Shown here: positions 1-10,528 of the stretch, piece after piece
Layout: each line of letters begins with the position of its first letter
Position numbering within the stretch: the first letter of the stretch is position 1
The notes under the pieces: generated by a model
Database searches by the model: none
The model's input: the letters and a program-made list of their open reading frames with translations, nothing else
What the model was told of the DNA's origin: nothing
Position numbers and translations under genes: made by a program
NCBI GenBank assembly: GCA_020744425.1
Contig: JAGMUV010000014.1
Span: forward strand, 62,001-126,000
Length of the DNA: 64,000 nucleotides
Reading direction: 5' to 3'
DNA from: Dactylonectria macrodidyma
Lineage: Eukaryota; Ascomycota; Sordariomycetes; Hypocreales; Nectriaceae

Positions 1-322
1 AGGAACTTCCTAGTTCGGTCAACAATCAGTGCTAAAATACCAGAGGCTACCAGTCCTAAAACAATGAGCAAAACGCCGCCGATGCCAGCCTCGGAGTCAG
101 AAAAGCCATATAGTTTGACGATCTAGTTAATCAGACTCGCTGTGGAGACGAAGAGGCCAGTGAAGATCCAGAGGGGAATGATAATGAGAAAGCACTCGAG
201 CGAGGTGATCAGTGCGCGCAGAGATTAGCGAATTGACGGCCGTCTTGTGGCACTCGAGTGTGCTGGTGGAGTGGCCGGCGTGCCCGGTATGAAAAAGCCG
301 ATACCAGCCTTTCGATGACCAG
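1..322 (-). pseudogene. FLVCR-type MFS transporter remnant
   Basis: The reverse strand reads as one frame with the C-terminal-half signature of fungal FLVCR-like major facilitators: a proline-rich loop (GFFIPGTPATPPA), then SLRALITSLECFLIIIPLW and, near positions 117-60, [18 protein letters not shown]. Two in-frame stops break it: TAA at 227-225, before SLRALITS, and TAG at 125-123, where family members have Gln in an LLNQ motif. Both could come from CAA/CAG by a single C-to-T change. The N-terminal helices are missing upstream of about 322, and the frame runs off the left edge, so the 3' end is unseen. Family identity is well supported by motif order; loss of function is clear. Confidence 0.72.
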
Positions 323-559
323 AAAGAGACACAGGACCGATTGCCAAGAGACGTTATTTTGTGTGACGATACTGAAGAGGCTGCGTCACTTGTTTAGATT
401 CCATACGTGCAATTTGGAGTTTTGATTGCTAGGTTCTGCACCTCAATATTGTCTCTTATTGCCCTCCGTGCTTGTTGAGCCCCTCCTTCACAATGCTCCA
501 GGCCACAATGGCTCATTCTATTCAAAATACAAGATTGTAAATTACTGCACCTTTCTATC

Positions 560-3500
560 TCAAGGACGCTCTTCCAGGCTTTGCAAATTTACCAACTCAG
601 CATAATACCCACTTTTACGAAGCAATTCGCCATGTTTTCCTTGCTCTACGATACGACCTTGATCAAATACGAATATGACATCGGCTTTCTGAATCGTGCT
701 GAGTCGATGCGCAACGGCAATGGTGGTGCGCCCCTTTGCTACCTTGTCGAGTGCTGCCTGGACGACATGCTCGGATTCAGAATCGAGCGCAGATGTAGCC
801 TCATCTAGAAGAAGGATTTTTGGGTCGCGAATCAGGGCCCGAACGATGGCAATGCGCTGTTTCTGCCCTCCCGATAGCAGAGCTCCCTTGCTCCCAACGG
901 TTGTTTCGAGGCCATCGGGTAGGGAAACAATGAAATCATGGATTTTGGCCTCACGACAGGCACGCTCAATGGAACTATCAGAAACGTCTCCTTCTGAAGT
1001 TCCTAGAAGAATGTTTTCCCTGATGGTTCCTTGATAGAGTGTAGGCTCCTGGCTAACGAGGGCTATCAGAGCGCGGTAGTCATTGACGTTGAGGGTGCTG
1101 ATATCTTTGCCGTCGATGAATACACCGCCTTTAATCGGGTTATAAAATCTCTCAAGCAATGAGATGCTGGTGCTTTTTCCGCAGCCTGAAGCGCCGACTA
1201 AAGCGACATATTGGCCGGGACGGATGTCGAGATCAATACCACGGAGAACAGGCTGATCAAGCCGCGTAGGGTAGCGAAAGTGCACATTGCGAAACTCGAT
1301 ATGGCCTTCGACGCTGGCAACTGCTTCGCCCTCTTGAGACCAAGTATCAATCTTCGGCTCTCTGTCAACCAGTTCCTTTAGTTCCTGTGCAGCTGAATAC
1401 GCTTTGCTCATATCACCAGCATAGGTAAAGACGGCGCCAGCGGATTGTGCACTAAAGATGACCGATGCAAAGCAGACGAAAAACTGGAACATCGAGTATT
1501 GCCCCTTTGCGATCAGTGTTCCACCATACCAGAAGCAGAGCGCAAAAATAAGGAAAGTCAGAGATTCCGAGAGTGCGAAGAGGAGTGTTGATTTGGACAC
1601 GGAAATCAAGCTTGACCGTTGCTGCTCTGCCAATGATTTCTGGTATTGGCGCAGGATGTCCTCCTCACGAGTGAGAGATGCAATAGTGCGGATTGACGAC
1701 ACTGCCTCCGAGGCATAGCTTGCCGATTCCACGTACGCGTTCTTACAACGACGTTCATAGTGGGAAAGTATCCAGAGACGGAAGTAGCCGCAAGCAAGCA
1801 ATATGGGAACCGTCGAGGTACAGACTAGCGCAAGCTTCCACCCGATTGCAATGCCAACGATCAATCCCGCTACCAGAGTCGTGGTGACCATCAGAAGAGT
1901 TCCCAAGGTCACACCACTAAGCCCAGCAAGGTCCGCTGTTTTAGTCGACAGAAACGATGTAAGCGCACCGGACGTGTTCTTTTCGACGTCGAAGAAGCAA
2001 ATGTCCTGGCGAAGAATGGCGCGAAACGCTGCAGATCGTGCCCGATGGATGAGCCGCTCGGAGCATTTGGCAAACAAAATTCCGTGGGCTATGTACGCGA
2101 TAAGCAGCACGCCAGCGAGCATGACGTACATTGCGGCCCAGAAATCCGAGTCGTGCTTGATTTGGGCCTGGGTTGCGGGAGTAATGGGAGTTGATAGAGT
2201 GCTGATGGCCTTGGCGAGCAAGACGGCTTGGGTGGGAGTAGCACCGCCGCAAATGACGGAGAAGAAGAGCCCGATGGCCATCAAGAGCACTTCCTTTCTA
2301 TTGAAAGATGCGATGAACTTTGTCAAGATCCACAGAGAATGCTCTTTCAGCTCGAGTTCTTGGTCGATGTTAACACCAGAATACGTAGTGGAAGATCGCT
2401 GCAGTTTGTTGACTGTCGTCTCCTCTGGAATTCCAATCTCCTTTGAAAAAGACCCGTTGTTCTTAGGTTGAATGGGCTTTTCATCATCGTCTAGTGATGT
2501 GTTGTCATCTTCCATGTCCGTCTCCTGGGCAATGTTTTGAGCCTCAACAAGCGCGGCGTATTGGCCCTTCTTTTGAAGAAGTTCTTCGTGCGTTCCTTGC
2601 TCGACAATCTTCCCGGATGCCATGACCACAATGTTGTGGGCGTTCCGAATCGTCGACAGACGGTGGGCGATTACGATCGTGGTGCGACTTTCAGAAGCAG
2701 CCTCCAACGCTGCTTGGACAACGCCTTCGGACTTCGTGTCTAGAGCCGACGTTGCTTCATCAAGCAGAAGGACTAAAATACTCATTAATTATTCTCAATC
2801 GTCAAGTTAGAATTGCGAGGTCACTTACTCCTTGGGTCTGAAACAATGGCTCTCGCAATGGCGATCCTCTGTTTTTGTCCGCCAGACATCAAAAAGCCGC
2901 GTGTACCAACATTCGTCTCATACCCTTCTGGGAGCCCGGTGATGAAGTCGTGTGCGTTAGCCTTTCTCGCAGCCTCGATGACTAGTTCCCGCTGTGTCTC
3001 GTTGCTCGCCTGCTCGTGCTTGGTGCCGATTAAACCGTGTTTGATGTTCTGGAAAATTGTGGTACTGAATAGTGTGGGTTCCTGACCAACTAACGAAATC
3101 TGCTGGCGCATCCATCGGAGGTTCAGGGTGGTGATGTCGTGCCCATCGAGAAAAACAGTGCCTCCAATGGGCTCGTAAAACCTCTCAATAAGCCCAACAA
3201 TTGTGCTTTTGCCGGAGCCTGATGCACCCACCAAAGCTGTCGTTTTTCCAGCCGGAACTTCGAGGCTAACGTCATCCATCACGATAACTTCTGGGCGGGA
3301 AGGATATATGTGCTTGATGTTCTCGAGACGGATAGATCCCTGGAGTTCCTCCAACTTATCGCCAGATTCACTGAAAGGATCCAAGGGGGATTCACGATCG
3401 ATTGTGCAAAAGATCTTAGATGCGGCTGCCAAAGCAGTCGAAAACGCCTGGGCATTTGGTGCCACATTTCCGATGCTGAAAGAGCCAAGAATAATAGCCA

Positions 3501-4804
3501 TGACGGTAACGAGGACCTTTTCGAAAGACAGTCCTTCATAAACGACGTACTGGCCGCCTTGCCAAAATGCTAGCGCGTATCCCAAGTGCATTATGAGGTT
3601 CATCCCGGCGAGGAGCACGCCCATGGAGGACTTCAAGCGAAACCCGAAATATTCAGTCTTCGATAGGTGTGTTTCGTATTGTTTTGCGAGTCGGTCTTGG
3701 GCTCCAAATGCAACGGCGTTCCGGATCGAGTTGAGCACTTCTTCGGCTAGACTGCCTCCCAAAGCGCCGGTGCTGATCTGTTGCTTGCTGTACTTCAATA
3801 AGAAAATCGACCCTACGGCCATGTTAAGCACCAAGGCGACCATGACAGACATCAGGATGAGAGCCAGTTTCCAGTATTTGACGTAACCAATTACAAAGGC
3901 TGTAACAAACGTTGAGATCGCGGCGAGAGTGAGGCCGACTTTCTCAGAGATTCCCGCTTGGATCAGGTTGGTGTCTGCAGTGATCCTTGTTATCACCTCC
4001 CCGGCGCCGATCTCGTCGAAGAAGCCAATATTCTGGCGTAGACAATGCTCGAGGTAGTGTTCTCTAATTTTAGCGCTGATATGCTCTCCAGTATCTGCCT
4101 CTGCTGTTAGACATGCAGAGCATCGCTTTGTTGCATCACTTACATATGAAGCCGACAGTGGAGGTGTATGTGGCTACAAAGCCGCCGATTGCCAAGTAAA
4201 CAAAGTACACGACGGTATCACTAAGCACGCGTTGAAAATCGCCATAGTCGAATCCGCCATAAAAGAACTCTTGGAACTTCCCCTGTAGGCTGCCAAACAC
4301 CACAATCATCAGAGGCACCGCGGCACCGCTGGCAATGGACATGATTGCAGAACCAATGATGACAAGGATATCGTTGGTCGATGCATATCGATAGAGGGTT
4401 TTGATACCGACCTTGATTTCTGGGATAGTAACCTGCCGTCTCAGGATTGCAGCTTCATCGTCTGAGAGGTTTTTATAGGGATCTTGGTCCGAGTCCTTCA
4501 GGTTGACGGCCTTGCTCTCGGTACCTTCCACCACGGTCGGTTCGCTGGCTTGGTCATTGATCTCAGGTTGTACTCCGTCACCTCGCACTTCACTGCCGCG
4601 TTGATCTTCAGCGACAAGTGTGTCATCGACATCATGTTCCTCTGCGTGTTCTTTTCTATCGGCTGCTCCTTCAGTCCTTGTTTGTTCTTCGGCCTCGCGT
4701 CTGTCTTCGATTCCAGTTCGTTCTATTCCACCTTGCGGACCGAGAGATGTAGGTTCCGCCAATTGCTCGGGTTGAATTAACTCGGCTTTCGATCCTGGAG
4801 CCAT
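560..4804 (-). CDS. ABCB-type (P-glycoprotein/MDR) full ABC transporter
   Basis: Intact three-exon gene: 4804-4144, 4094-2829 and 2772-560, with 49- and 56-base GTAAGT...AG introns; 1379 residues. The ATG at 4804 begins MAPGSKAELIQ; the open frame upstream of it has no support. An acidic, Glu-rich tail of about 130 residues precedes two TMD-NBD halves. Walker A is VGASGSGKST near residue 507 and VGASGCGKST near 1168. The ABC signatures are MSGGQKQR (Leu replaced by Met, near 622) and LSGGQKQR (near 1271), and ILLLDEATSALD Walker B motifs are present in both halves. The first LLLDEATSALD spans the second splice junction, which confirms that intron. The family sits in the plasma membrane and exports drugs, mycotoxins or, in some fungi, lipopeptide pheromone. 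The substrate cannot be read from the sequence. No lesion was seen. Confidence 0.93.
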
Positions 4805-6212
4805 GGCTGTGGTGATCGCCAGAATATGATTGATAAATTGGAGGAAGAAGACACTTTCGCACACAGAACGAGGTGTGAACACCAAGTGAGGGACATATGA
4901 ACCAGCAGAATACGAAAATGGAAAACAAGGCATACCATCCCTTAGCTCGCAGTTTCGGGCCCCCGAATCGGCCGCTCGGGGGTTTGCCACTCCCGATCCC
5001 TCCAGTTGATGCTGATCAAAACGCATTTGGAACTTTGTCTCAGAATTAGGCGCTGCTTGAGGTGCCATGTCCGGCAACGTGTGGATACTTGCGTGGAGAG
5101 GAGGCGGACGGGCCGCAGACACACCGCGTTCAGCCGCTCGCGCCTTCGAGTTGCTACGCTTCAATTGACATGGCCAAATGCAAAACGTCGAGAAATACGA
5201 GTTCTGGAACCGTGTTCTGTGGGTTACGCTGGCTTCAGGAGGCCTTGGAGTCACCAAATGCCTTCCAGCCACGCCGGAATGCAGTGTAGCTTCAACCGGC
5301 AGCGATGTGGGGATGTCTTGGGCACTGGCAGGCAGACTCTACGAACATTCCAGCCGTGATACCTGTGAGCCAGTGAGATCAGGGGGTTTCCAGAGGGTGG
5401 ATGCAGCGGGATCGGCTCCATCTCAATGCAGCCAAAGGAACGCTCCTCGGATGTTTTGTCCCGTGGTCGAATACTCAACCATTTCAAAGTGCTCGAACCT
5501 TCCAGCAGCTGATCCCAGGCCCCGTCGTAGAACTAAGGACGGGTAGAACCAAAATGTAACAAGCTTGGGGGAACATGCAGGGACGATTCAAAGCCCTTGA
5601 GGGCTATTCGATGAGAATGTTTACAGCTCAATGTCAGCTTTTGAACGATCTAGATACACGAGGCTGCTTGAACAGGTGGAATCTACATTGCAAATGACTG
5701 ACGGAGAATCATTGCGTCAATTAAAATCTCTCAGGGGCTCTGTCGCAGGATTATGGTGTCTCCAATGCGTAGCTTTCGTCATCTCTAGTATCTTTTTGAA
5801 ACCTTGTGTCACGGCATGGAATCAGTGAACGGATGGTCTCAGACAACCACGTCATTTGCGTAACGGGTTAATTCAGGCTGAAGAAAACCGGGCCGATGTG
5901 CGGAATGTTGTCAATAGCCAGGCGTCTTCCGAGATGAATACCTGGATAGGCTACTCACCTATTTCGCATATCCTATCGTTTACCATAGCCTGGGGCGAGC
6001 ACGAGAAAACAAGTAGTTGCCCCCATGTGAACGCTGACAGGGCTCTCGTTGAGAAGTCGGACTACGATAAGCCTGTGACTGATGTCTCCCTAGGTGCATG
6101 ACGCTGGGTGAGGGGGTTTCGCAAGTCAAGAACGTCACATGCTGATGTCGGCGTGATACTTGCATCAAGTAATGGAAACGATGTATCAATTAAACTTGAA
6201 AGTTCTATCTGT
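4805..6212. other. Intergenic, no gene seen
   Basis: Upstream region of the ABC transporter and downstream region of the racemase-family gene. The open frames here are short and carry no recognisable motif. The frame 5' of the transporter ATG is open up to 5272 but looks like leader or promoter DNA. Confidence 0.6.
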
Positions 6213-7253
6213 TCACTCCTCGGGATCCAAATGCCACACATCTCCAACTCGGAAACCCTCTGGGAATGGGTCTGTTGGGTCCAGAACAACCTGCTTAAAG
6301 CTCGTGATCCAGGCATTTCCCGTGACAGAAGGGTTAACAGCAGAAAAGTCGCCCACTTTCGTTGTACCTTCGACGCGACCGATGAACTCCGTCCCAATGA
6401 CGCTCCGATGGTAGAAAGGCTCACCCTCGGCTAATTGTCCTCTCGCGTGAAGAACTGCTAACCGAGCGCAAGTTCCTGTGCCGCAAGGACTCCTATCAAG
6501 TCGTCCAGGAGACACAACGACTGTGTTGGTAGCCGCCTTTCCATCTTTGTAGTCTTCAAGAGGCTCTGTGAACTCGAGAATCGTGACTCCGCGAATTCCG
6601 GGGTTCTCCGGATGGATCGGGTCGGTCTGCTCTGCAACGGCTCGTTTAATGCGCTCCCCAAGCTCGACAATCTTGGCTCCATTGTTGTTCTTGATCTTGA
6701 TTCCCACTGAAGCAGCATCCACTAGAACATAGATCATCCCGCCGTAGGCAATGTCTACTTTTATGGTGCCGAGTCCTTCGACCGATACCTCCTTATCAAG
6801 CGCAAAGACGAAAGCTGGGACGTTGTGAAACCTAACGCTCTTGCATTTGCCATTACTGCACTCAGCGTATACGGTGACCAGGCCAGCCGGAGTGTCCAGC
6901 TTCACCACTGTTTCTGGCTCCTGCATTGGGACCATCCCAGTCTCTAGGAGGCATGTGGCCGTGGCGACAGTGTTGGCTCCTGACATAGGTGGGTATTCTT
7001 CGTGCTCCATGATGATGAAGCCATAGTCGGCTTCGGGGTTACAAGGAGGGAGGACGAGGTTATGGCACATGGCGGAGCAGCCGCGAGGCTCGTTGAGGAG
7101 GAGTTGCCGGAGGTGGTCCTCTTTCTCCCAGAAGTACCTCATCTTCTCGTACATGGTTTTCCCGGGTACATCGCGAACCCCTCCGACAACAACGTCGCAG
7201 ACCTCGCCGCCGCAGTGAACACCGACAGTGTTGAAGCTGCGTGAGAAAGGCAT
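6213..7253 (-). CDS. Proline racemase superfamily enzyme (hydroxyproline epimerase / trans-3-hydroxyproline dehydratase-like)
   Basis: Single-exon gene, 346 residues, about the family length. The start ATG at 7253 leads directly into the conserved N-terminal strand (TVGVHCGGEVCDVVV, as in the family's T-D-x-H-T-x-G-E motif). The first catalytic motif is PPMSGANT with Ser91 where racemases have Cys; the second is DRSPCGTGTCAR with Cys257. In this superfamily Cys/Cys enzymes are proline racemases or 4-hydroxyproline 2-epimerases and Cys/Thr enzymes are trans-3-hydroxy-L-proline dehydratases. Ser/Cys members have been reported with epimerase and dehydratase activity. The divergent neighbour is a mu-crystallin-type reductase, which would use the pyrroline-2-carboxylate made by a dehydratase, so I favour hydroxyproline catabolism. 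The exact activity is inferred. Confidence 0.9.
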   Translation of the reverse strand: MPFSRSFNTVGVHCGGEVCDVVVGGVRDVPGKTMYEKMRYFWEKEDHLRQLLLNEPRGCSAMCHNLVLPPCNPEADYGFIIMEHEEYPPMSGANTVATATCLLETGMVPMQEPETVVKLDTPAGLVTVYAECSNGKCKSVRFHNVPAFVFALDKEVSVEGLGTIKVDIAYGGMIYVLVDAASVGIKIKNNNGAKIVELGERIKRAVAEQTDPIHPENPGIRGVTILEFTEPLEDYKDGKAATNTVVVSPGRLDRSPCGTGTCARLAVLHARGQLAEGEPFYHRSVIGTEFIGRVEGTTKVGDFSAVNPSVTGNAWITSFKQVVLDPTDPFPEGFRVGDVWHLDPEE

Positions 7254-8120
7254 TTCTGTCGAAGATAAGTAGCACTAGGTATAAAAAAGAAGGGATGATC
7301 AGATACAACAGACAGGGTTTGGATACAGAAAGTCTTGAGGATGGCTTGGGACCATATCAGCCCAAGCTGAAGGAGGGCATCTTATACATCGCCACTCCTC
7401 AATCGGAAATAATTACTCGTCAAGGTGCAGCACCCATCACAGACACAGTCCGAAAACGCTCTAGAAATCAATACGAAGGCCAATCAAGAATACCCATCTG
7501 GTTCCCATGACCACAGACGGTGTCAGAGGTCAGTTCCGATTCGCCATGCCCGTTTCCTATCGACGCTTGAGATCTCGAGGGTCTCATATTCCTGGGCCAT
7601 GTTCCACCTCCCCGCATTTGGGTTGGTTAGCTTAGCCGCTCAGTGCGACATCACTGTGCTGATAAAGCGCGCATATTGGGGTCTGCCTGAGCGGGATCGT
7701 ATCAGTTATACCCACTTAGTCACGACACTACGGGTAACCATCCGAGATGCGCTCTTCAAACCCCAAGGATAGCACTGAAGGCGAAGGATACCATGCGCCC
7801 AGACTAACCTCATTCTTCTGTAGAAGTTTCGAGTGACGCGAGATGAGGGGTACCAACGTGGCGATACCGGGCGCCAGATTAGCCCACACCCTTGTGATGC
7901 AGAAGAGACAAATGCACCGCATACAGGTGACGCAAGGGCGTTGAGGATCCACGCTGCATTGAAAAGGGTCTTCTGAGACACGTCCCGTTCAAAATGATAG
8001 CTCATTCATCTTTGCGCTGCTTTTTACTTCGCTCGCGACCGATTGGGAGACGTGCAGGCTTGCCTCTTATCTTCTCTCACAGGCGACACTCGATTGACAC
8101 TTGCACTCTCACCGCACAAA
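7254..8120. promoter_or_regulatory. Shared divergent intergenic region
   Basis: The 867 bases between the head-to-head racemase-family and cyclodeaminase-family genes must hold both promoters, so co-regulation is plausible. I recognise no specific operator. The 8121 start has a good fungal context (cacaaaATGG), and 8043, an upstream in-frame Met, is less likely. Confidence 0.5.
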
Positions 8121-9239
8121 ATGGCCAATATTCAGTATCTCGGCAACGATGTCGTCCACGACTTGCTGATAAACCTCACCAAGGATGAGGTTATCACTTT
8201 CCAAAAGACTCTCGAGCAAACCTTCGAGGACTTCTCTGTGGGTGGTGAGCGCCAGTATCAGCCCGATCCAAGCGCCATGGTGCGACCCAATGGCCAACGA
8301 ACGCTCTTCCGACCCTTCACCTCGGATACGAGCGTTGGTGCCAAACTCATCGTTGAACCCCCGCCAAAGTCAGACGGCAAGAGGGATCCCCTTCACGGCA
8401 TCCTGATCTTGATGGATGGAGAAGGCAATCCTACCGGCGTTCTAGGTGCCGAGGAAGTGACTGGTTACCGAACATCAATGAACGCCATGGTGCCCTTCTC
8501 ATGGAGGAACAATGTCGACAACATTGTGATATTTGGAGGTGGAATGCAGGCCTTGTGGCACACCCGCCTTATCCTGACGCTGAGGGGTTCTGAGGTTCAG
8601 ACCATCACCTACGTGAACACTTCCCAGGACCGGATTGACGCCCTGATCGAAAAGGTCTCCAAGGAGAATGATGCTCGCTGGAAGTCTGGCTGCTCGTTCC
8701 ACTTCATCGACACCACTGCCTCGGACTTCCAGCAGCAGATCGAGACCCGCCTAAGCGACATCGACTGCGTCTTCTGCACCACTCCTTCCACGAAGCCCCT
8801 GTTCCCTGCCAGGTACTTGACCAAACAGAAGAGCAACGGTCGTCAGCCATTCATTTCGGCCATAGGCTCCTGGCAGTCAGACATGATCGAGTTAGATCCC
8901 GCCCTGCTGCACCATGGCATCGTTGCCAATGGCGGATACGACCCTGCTAGCGACGAAGCCAAGGGAGTGGTGCTTGTTGATGACCGCAACTATGCTCTCG
9001 ATAATTCCGGTGAGGTAATCCAGAGCAAGATCACGGCGAAGGATATGGTCGAGCTCGGCCAGATAGTTGCTTTGAAAAGCGGCAGGACTCAACCTCTAAG
9101 TGACAAACATGTTGAGGAGACGAACCGTTTTGTCTCTGAAGGCTTTGTTGTTTACAAGAGCATCGGTGTGAGCCTTACGGACCTAGCTGCGGGTAATGCC
9201 GTTCTAGCTCTTGCGCAGAAGAAGCAGCACCATTTGTAA
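8121..9239 (+). CDS. Ornithine cyclodeaminase / mu-crystallin family reductase
   Basis: Single-exon gene, 372 residues from the ATG at 8121 (MANIQYLGND). The family core is intact: an N-terminal substrate domain with LFRPF and GAKLIV strands, then LMDGEGNPTGVLGAEEVTGYRT. A Rossmann fold follows, with the dinucleotide-binding turn IFGGGMQALWHTRLIL where other members have G-x-G-x-Q-A. Further motifs are ISAIGSW and VLVDDRNYAL, and the C-terminal SIGVSLTDLAAGNAVL helix is present. Family members convert ornithine to proline, or reduce cyclic imines such as pyrroline-2-carboxylate with NAD(P)H. Head-to-head placement with a racemase-superfamily enzyme favours the second role, closing a route from hydroxyproline to L-proline. 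The role is inferred; the family call is firm. Confidence 0.9.
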   Translation: MANIQYLGNDVVHDLLINLTKDEVITFQKTLEQTFEDFSVGGERQYQPDPSAMVRPNGQRTLFRPFTSDTSVGAKLIVEPPPKSDGKRDPLHGILILMDGEGNPTGVLGAEEVTGYRTSMNAMVPFSWRNNVDNIVIFGGGMQALWHTRLILTLRGSEVQTITYVNTSQDRIDALIEKVSKENDARWKSGCSFHFIDTTASDFQQQIETRLSDIDCVFCTTPSTKPLFPARYLTKQKSNGRQPFISAIGSWQSDMIELDPALLHHGIVANGGYDPASDEAKGVVLVDDRNYALDNSGEVIQSKITAKDMVELGQIVALKSGRTQPLSDKHVEETNRFVSEGFVVYKSIGVSLTDLAAGNAVLALAQKKQHHL

Positions 9240-10528
9240 AGCGGCTCCAAAAGATGCCTCCGAGTATCTAGCTCAGTAGGGGTACTGTGATCTATGCAAG
9301 ATCTGGAGCAATGCATACGTCGGAGCTTGGACGGCACTGCTGGCATCAGAGAGCAGTTTGTTGTGCACCGGCGGTGTCGAAGGCAGGGGAGGTCGATGTT
9401 AGTGGAAGTTTGGATCCTAAGGCTAAGACCTTGTGTTTTTGAAGAAGACATAGCTCCCTAGCAATGGCTGGCATACCTCAAATGTAAGAAATGACCCTGT
9501 GCTTATCTAGTTAAGCCTGAGGCTTTTGAGGAGTTGGAGATGTGACGCGCGGAAAAAAGTAACTCCATACAAATCTATAACGAGAACAACACAGGGATTT
9601 AGTATCAAAGTTAGCGATTGAATAAGCGAGTCATTGATTTTATTGAACTATAGATCTTCTTGAGCAATTTTTCTGTTTCCAATTAGCGTTGTATTAAATA
9701 CTGCGTCATCAGCATCTATCAGCATTCACAATGGTAGTCTCAGCACCAGCTCTAGGGTAGGTGTCTCCAAGAATTCTCTAAGCCAAGGCAAGGGCAACTT
9801 TGCGAGATCCGCTAAGCCTATTCTAGCACTATTGTAGAAAATGCTTCGTATCTACGTACTCCATACACACTCAATCTCGTTGGCTAGATAAGTGATTTTT
9901 TTTCATTTTTTTTTGACTTTGGTAGCAACAATTCGCCCTCGATGGAGCGGATAGTAGACACTACAGTTGGTCAGACTTAATACCATTTCAGGCATCAAAC
10001 TCTGTTCAATGAGAAATAATGATCGGGAGCACGCAAGACGAGCAATCATCTGATGCGTAACTCTCTTTATTTATCCGCATGGCTACTATTTTACACTTAT
10101 CGCCCTCCCTCAGTGTTCGCTAGTGCGATCATGCCCAAGTATTATGGAAGTCGACCTGTTGCAATTATGGTCATCCATTTGTATTGACTATCAACCCCAA
10201 TTTAGCTAATGAATTGAGCGTTACACATCCTTCATACTAATTCGCATGTGGAATCAGAAATACTGCCAAATTTCCCATTCTTCGACCCATTTCTCACTTA
10301 GCGACCCTCTCATGTACAACAAATATTCTCTCGGGGACGTTTTTGAAAGACGCTAGTGATGGAACTATTGATTGCTGCCTTAGATGGGTGAGGATTGGCG
10401 TGGCGCTCTCGAATCGGGCTGAAAGTTCAGCTGATACCGTCAAAAACACAAAACCGCGAGACAACCCCGCCTTTGGTATGTGCCAAGATTTCTTCATAGC
10501 CATACATTTACGCCTTCAGTTCTAAGTC
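9240..10528. other. Intergenic, AT-rich, no gene seen
   Basis: Contains a T-rich run at about 9892-9916 and no open frame with a recognisable motif. A short Met-starting peptide followed by a GTAGGT donor near 9731-9760 looks like a possible first exon, but nothing downstream continues it. Confidence 0.5.

Noticed and set aside
4805..5272. N-terminal extension of the ABC transporter frame
   Set aside because: Lacks family similarity, and the ATG at 4804 starts the conserved acidic head; the open frame looks like leader DNA.
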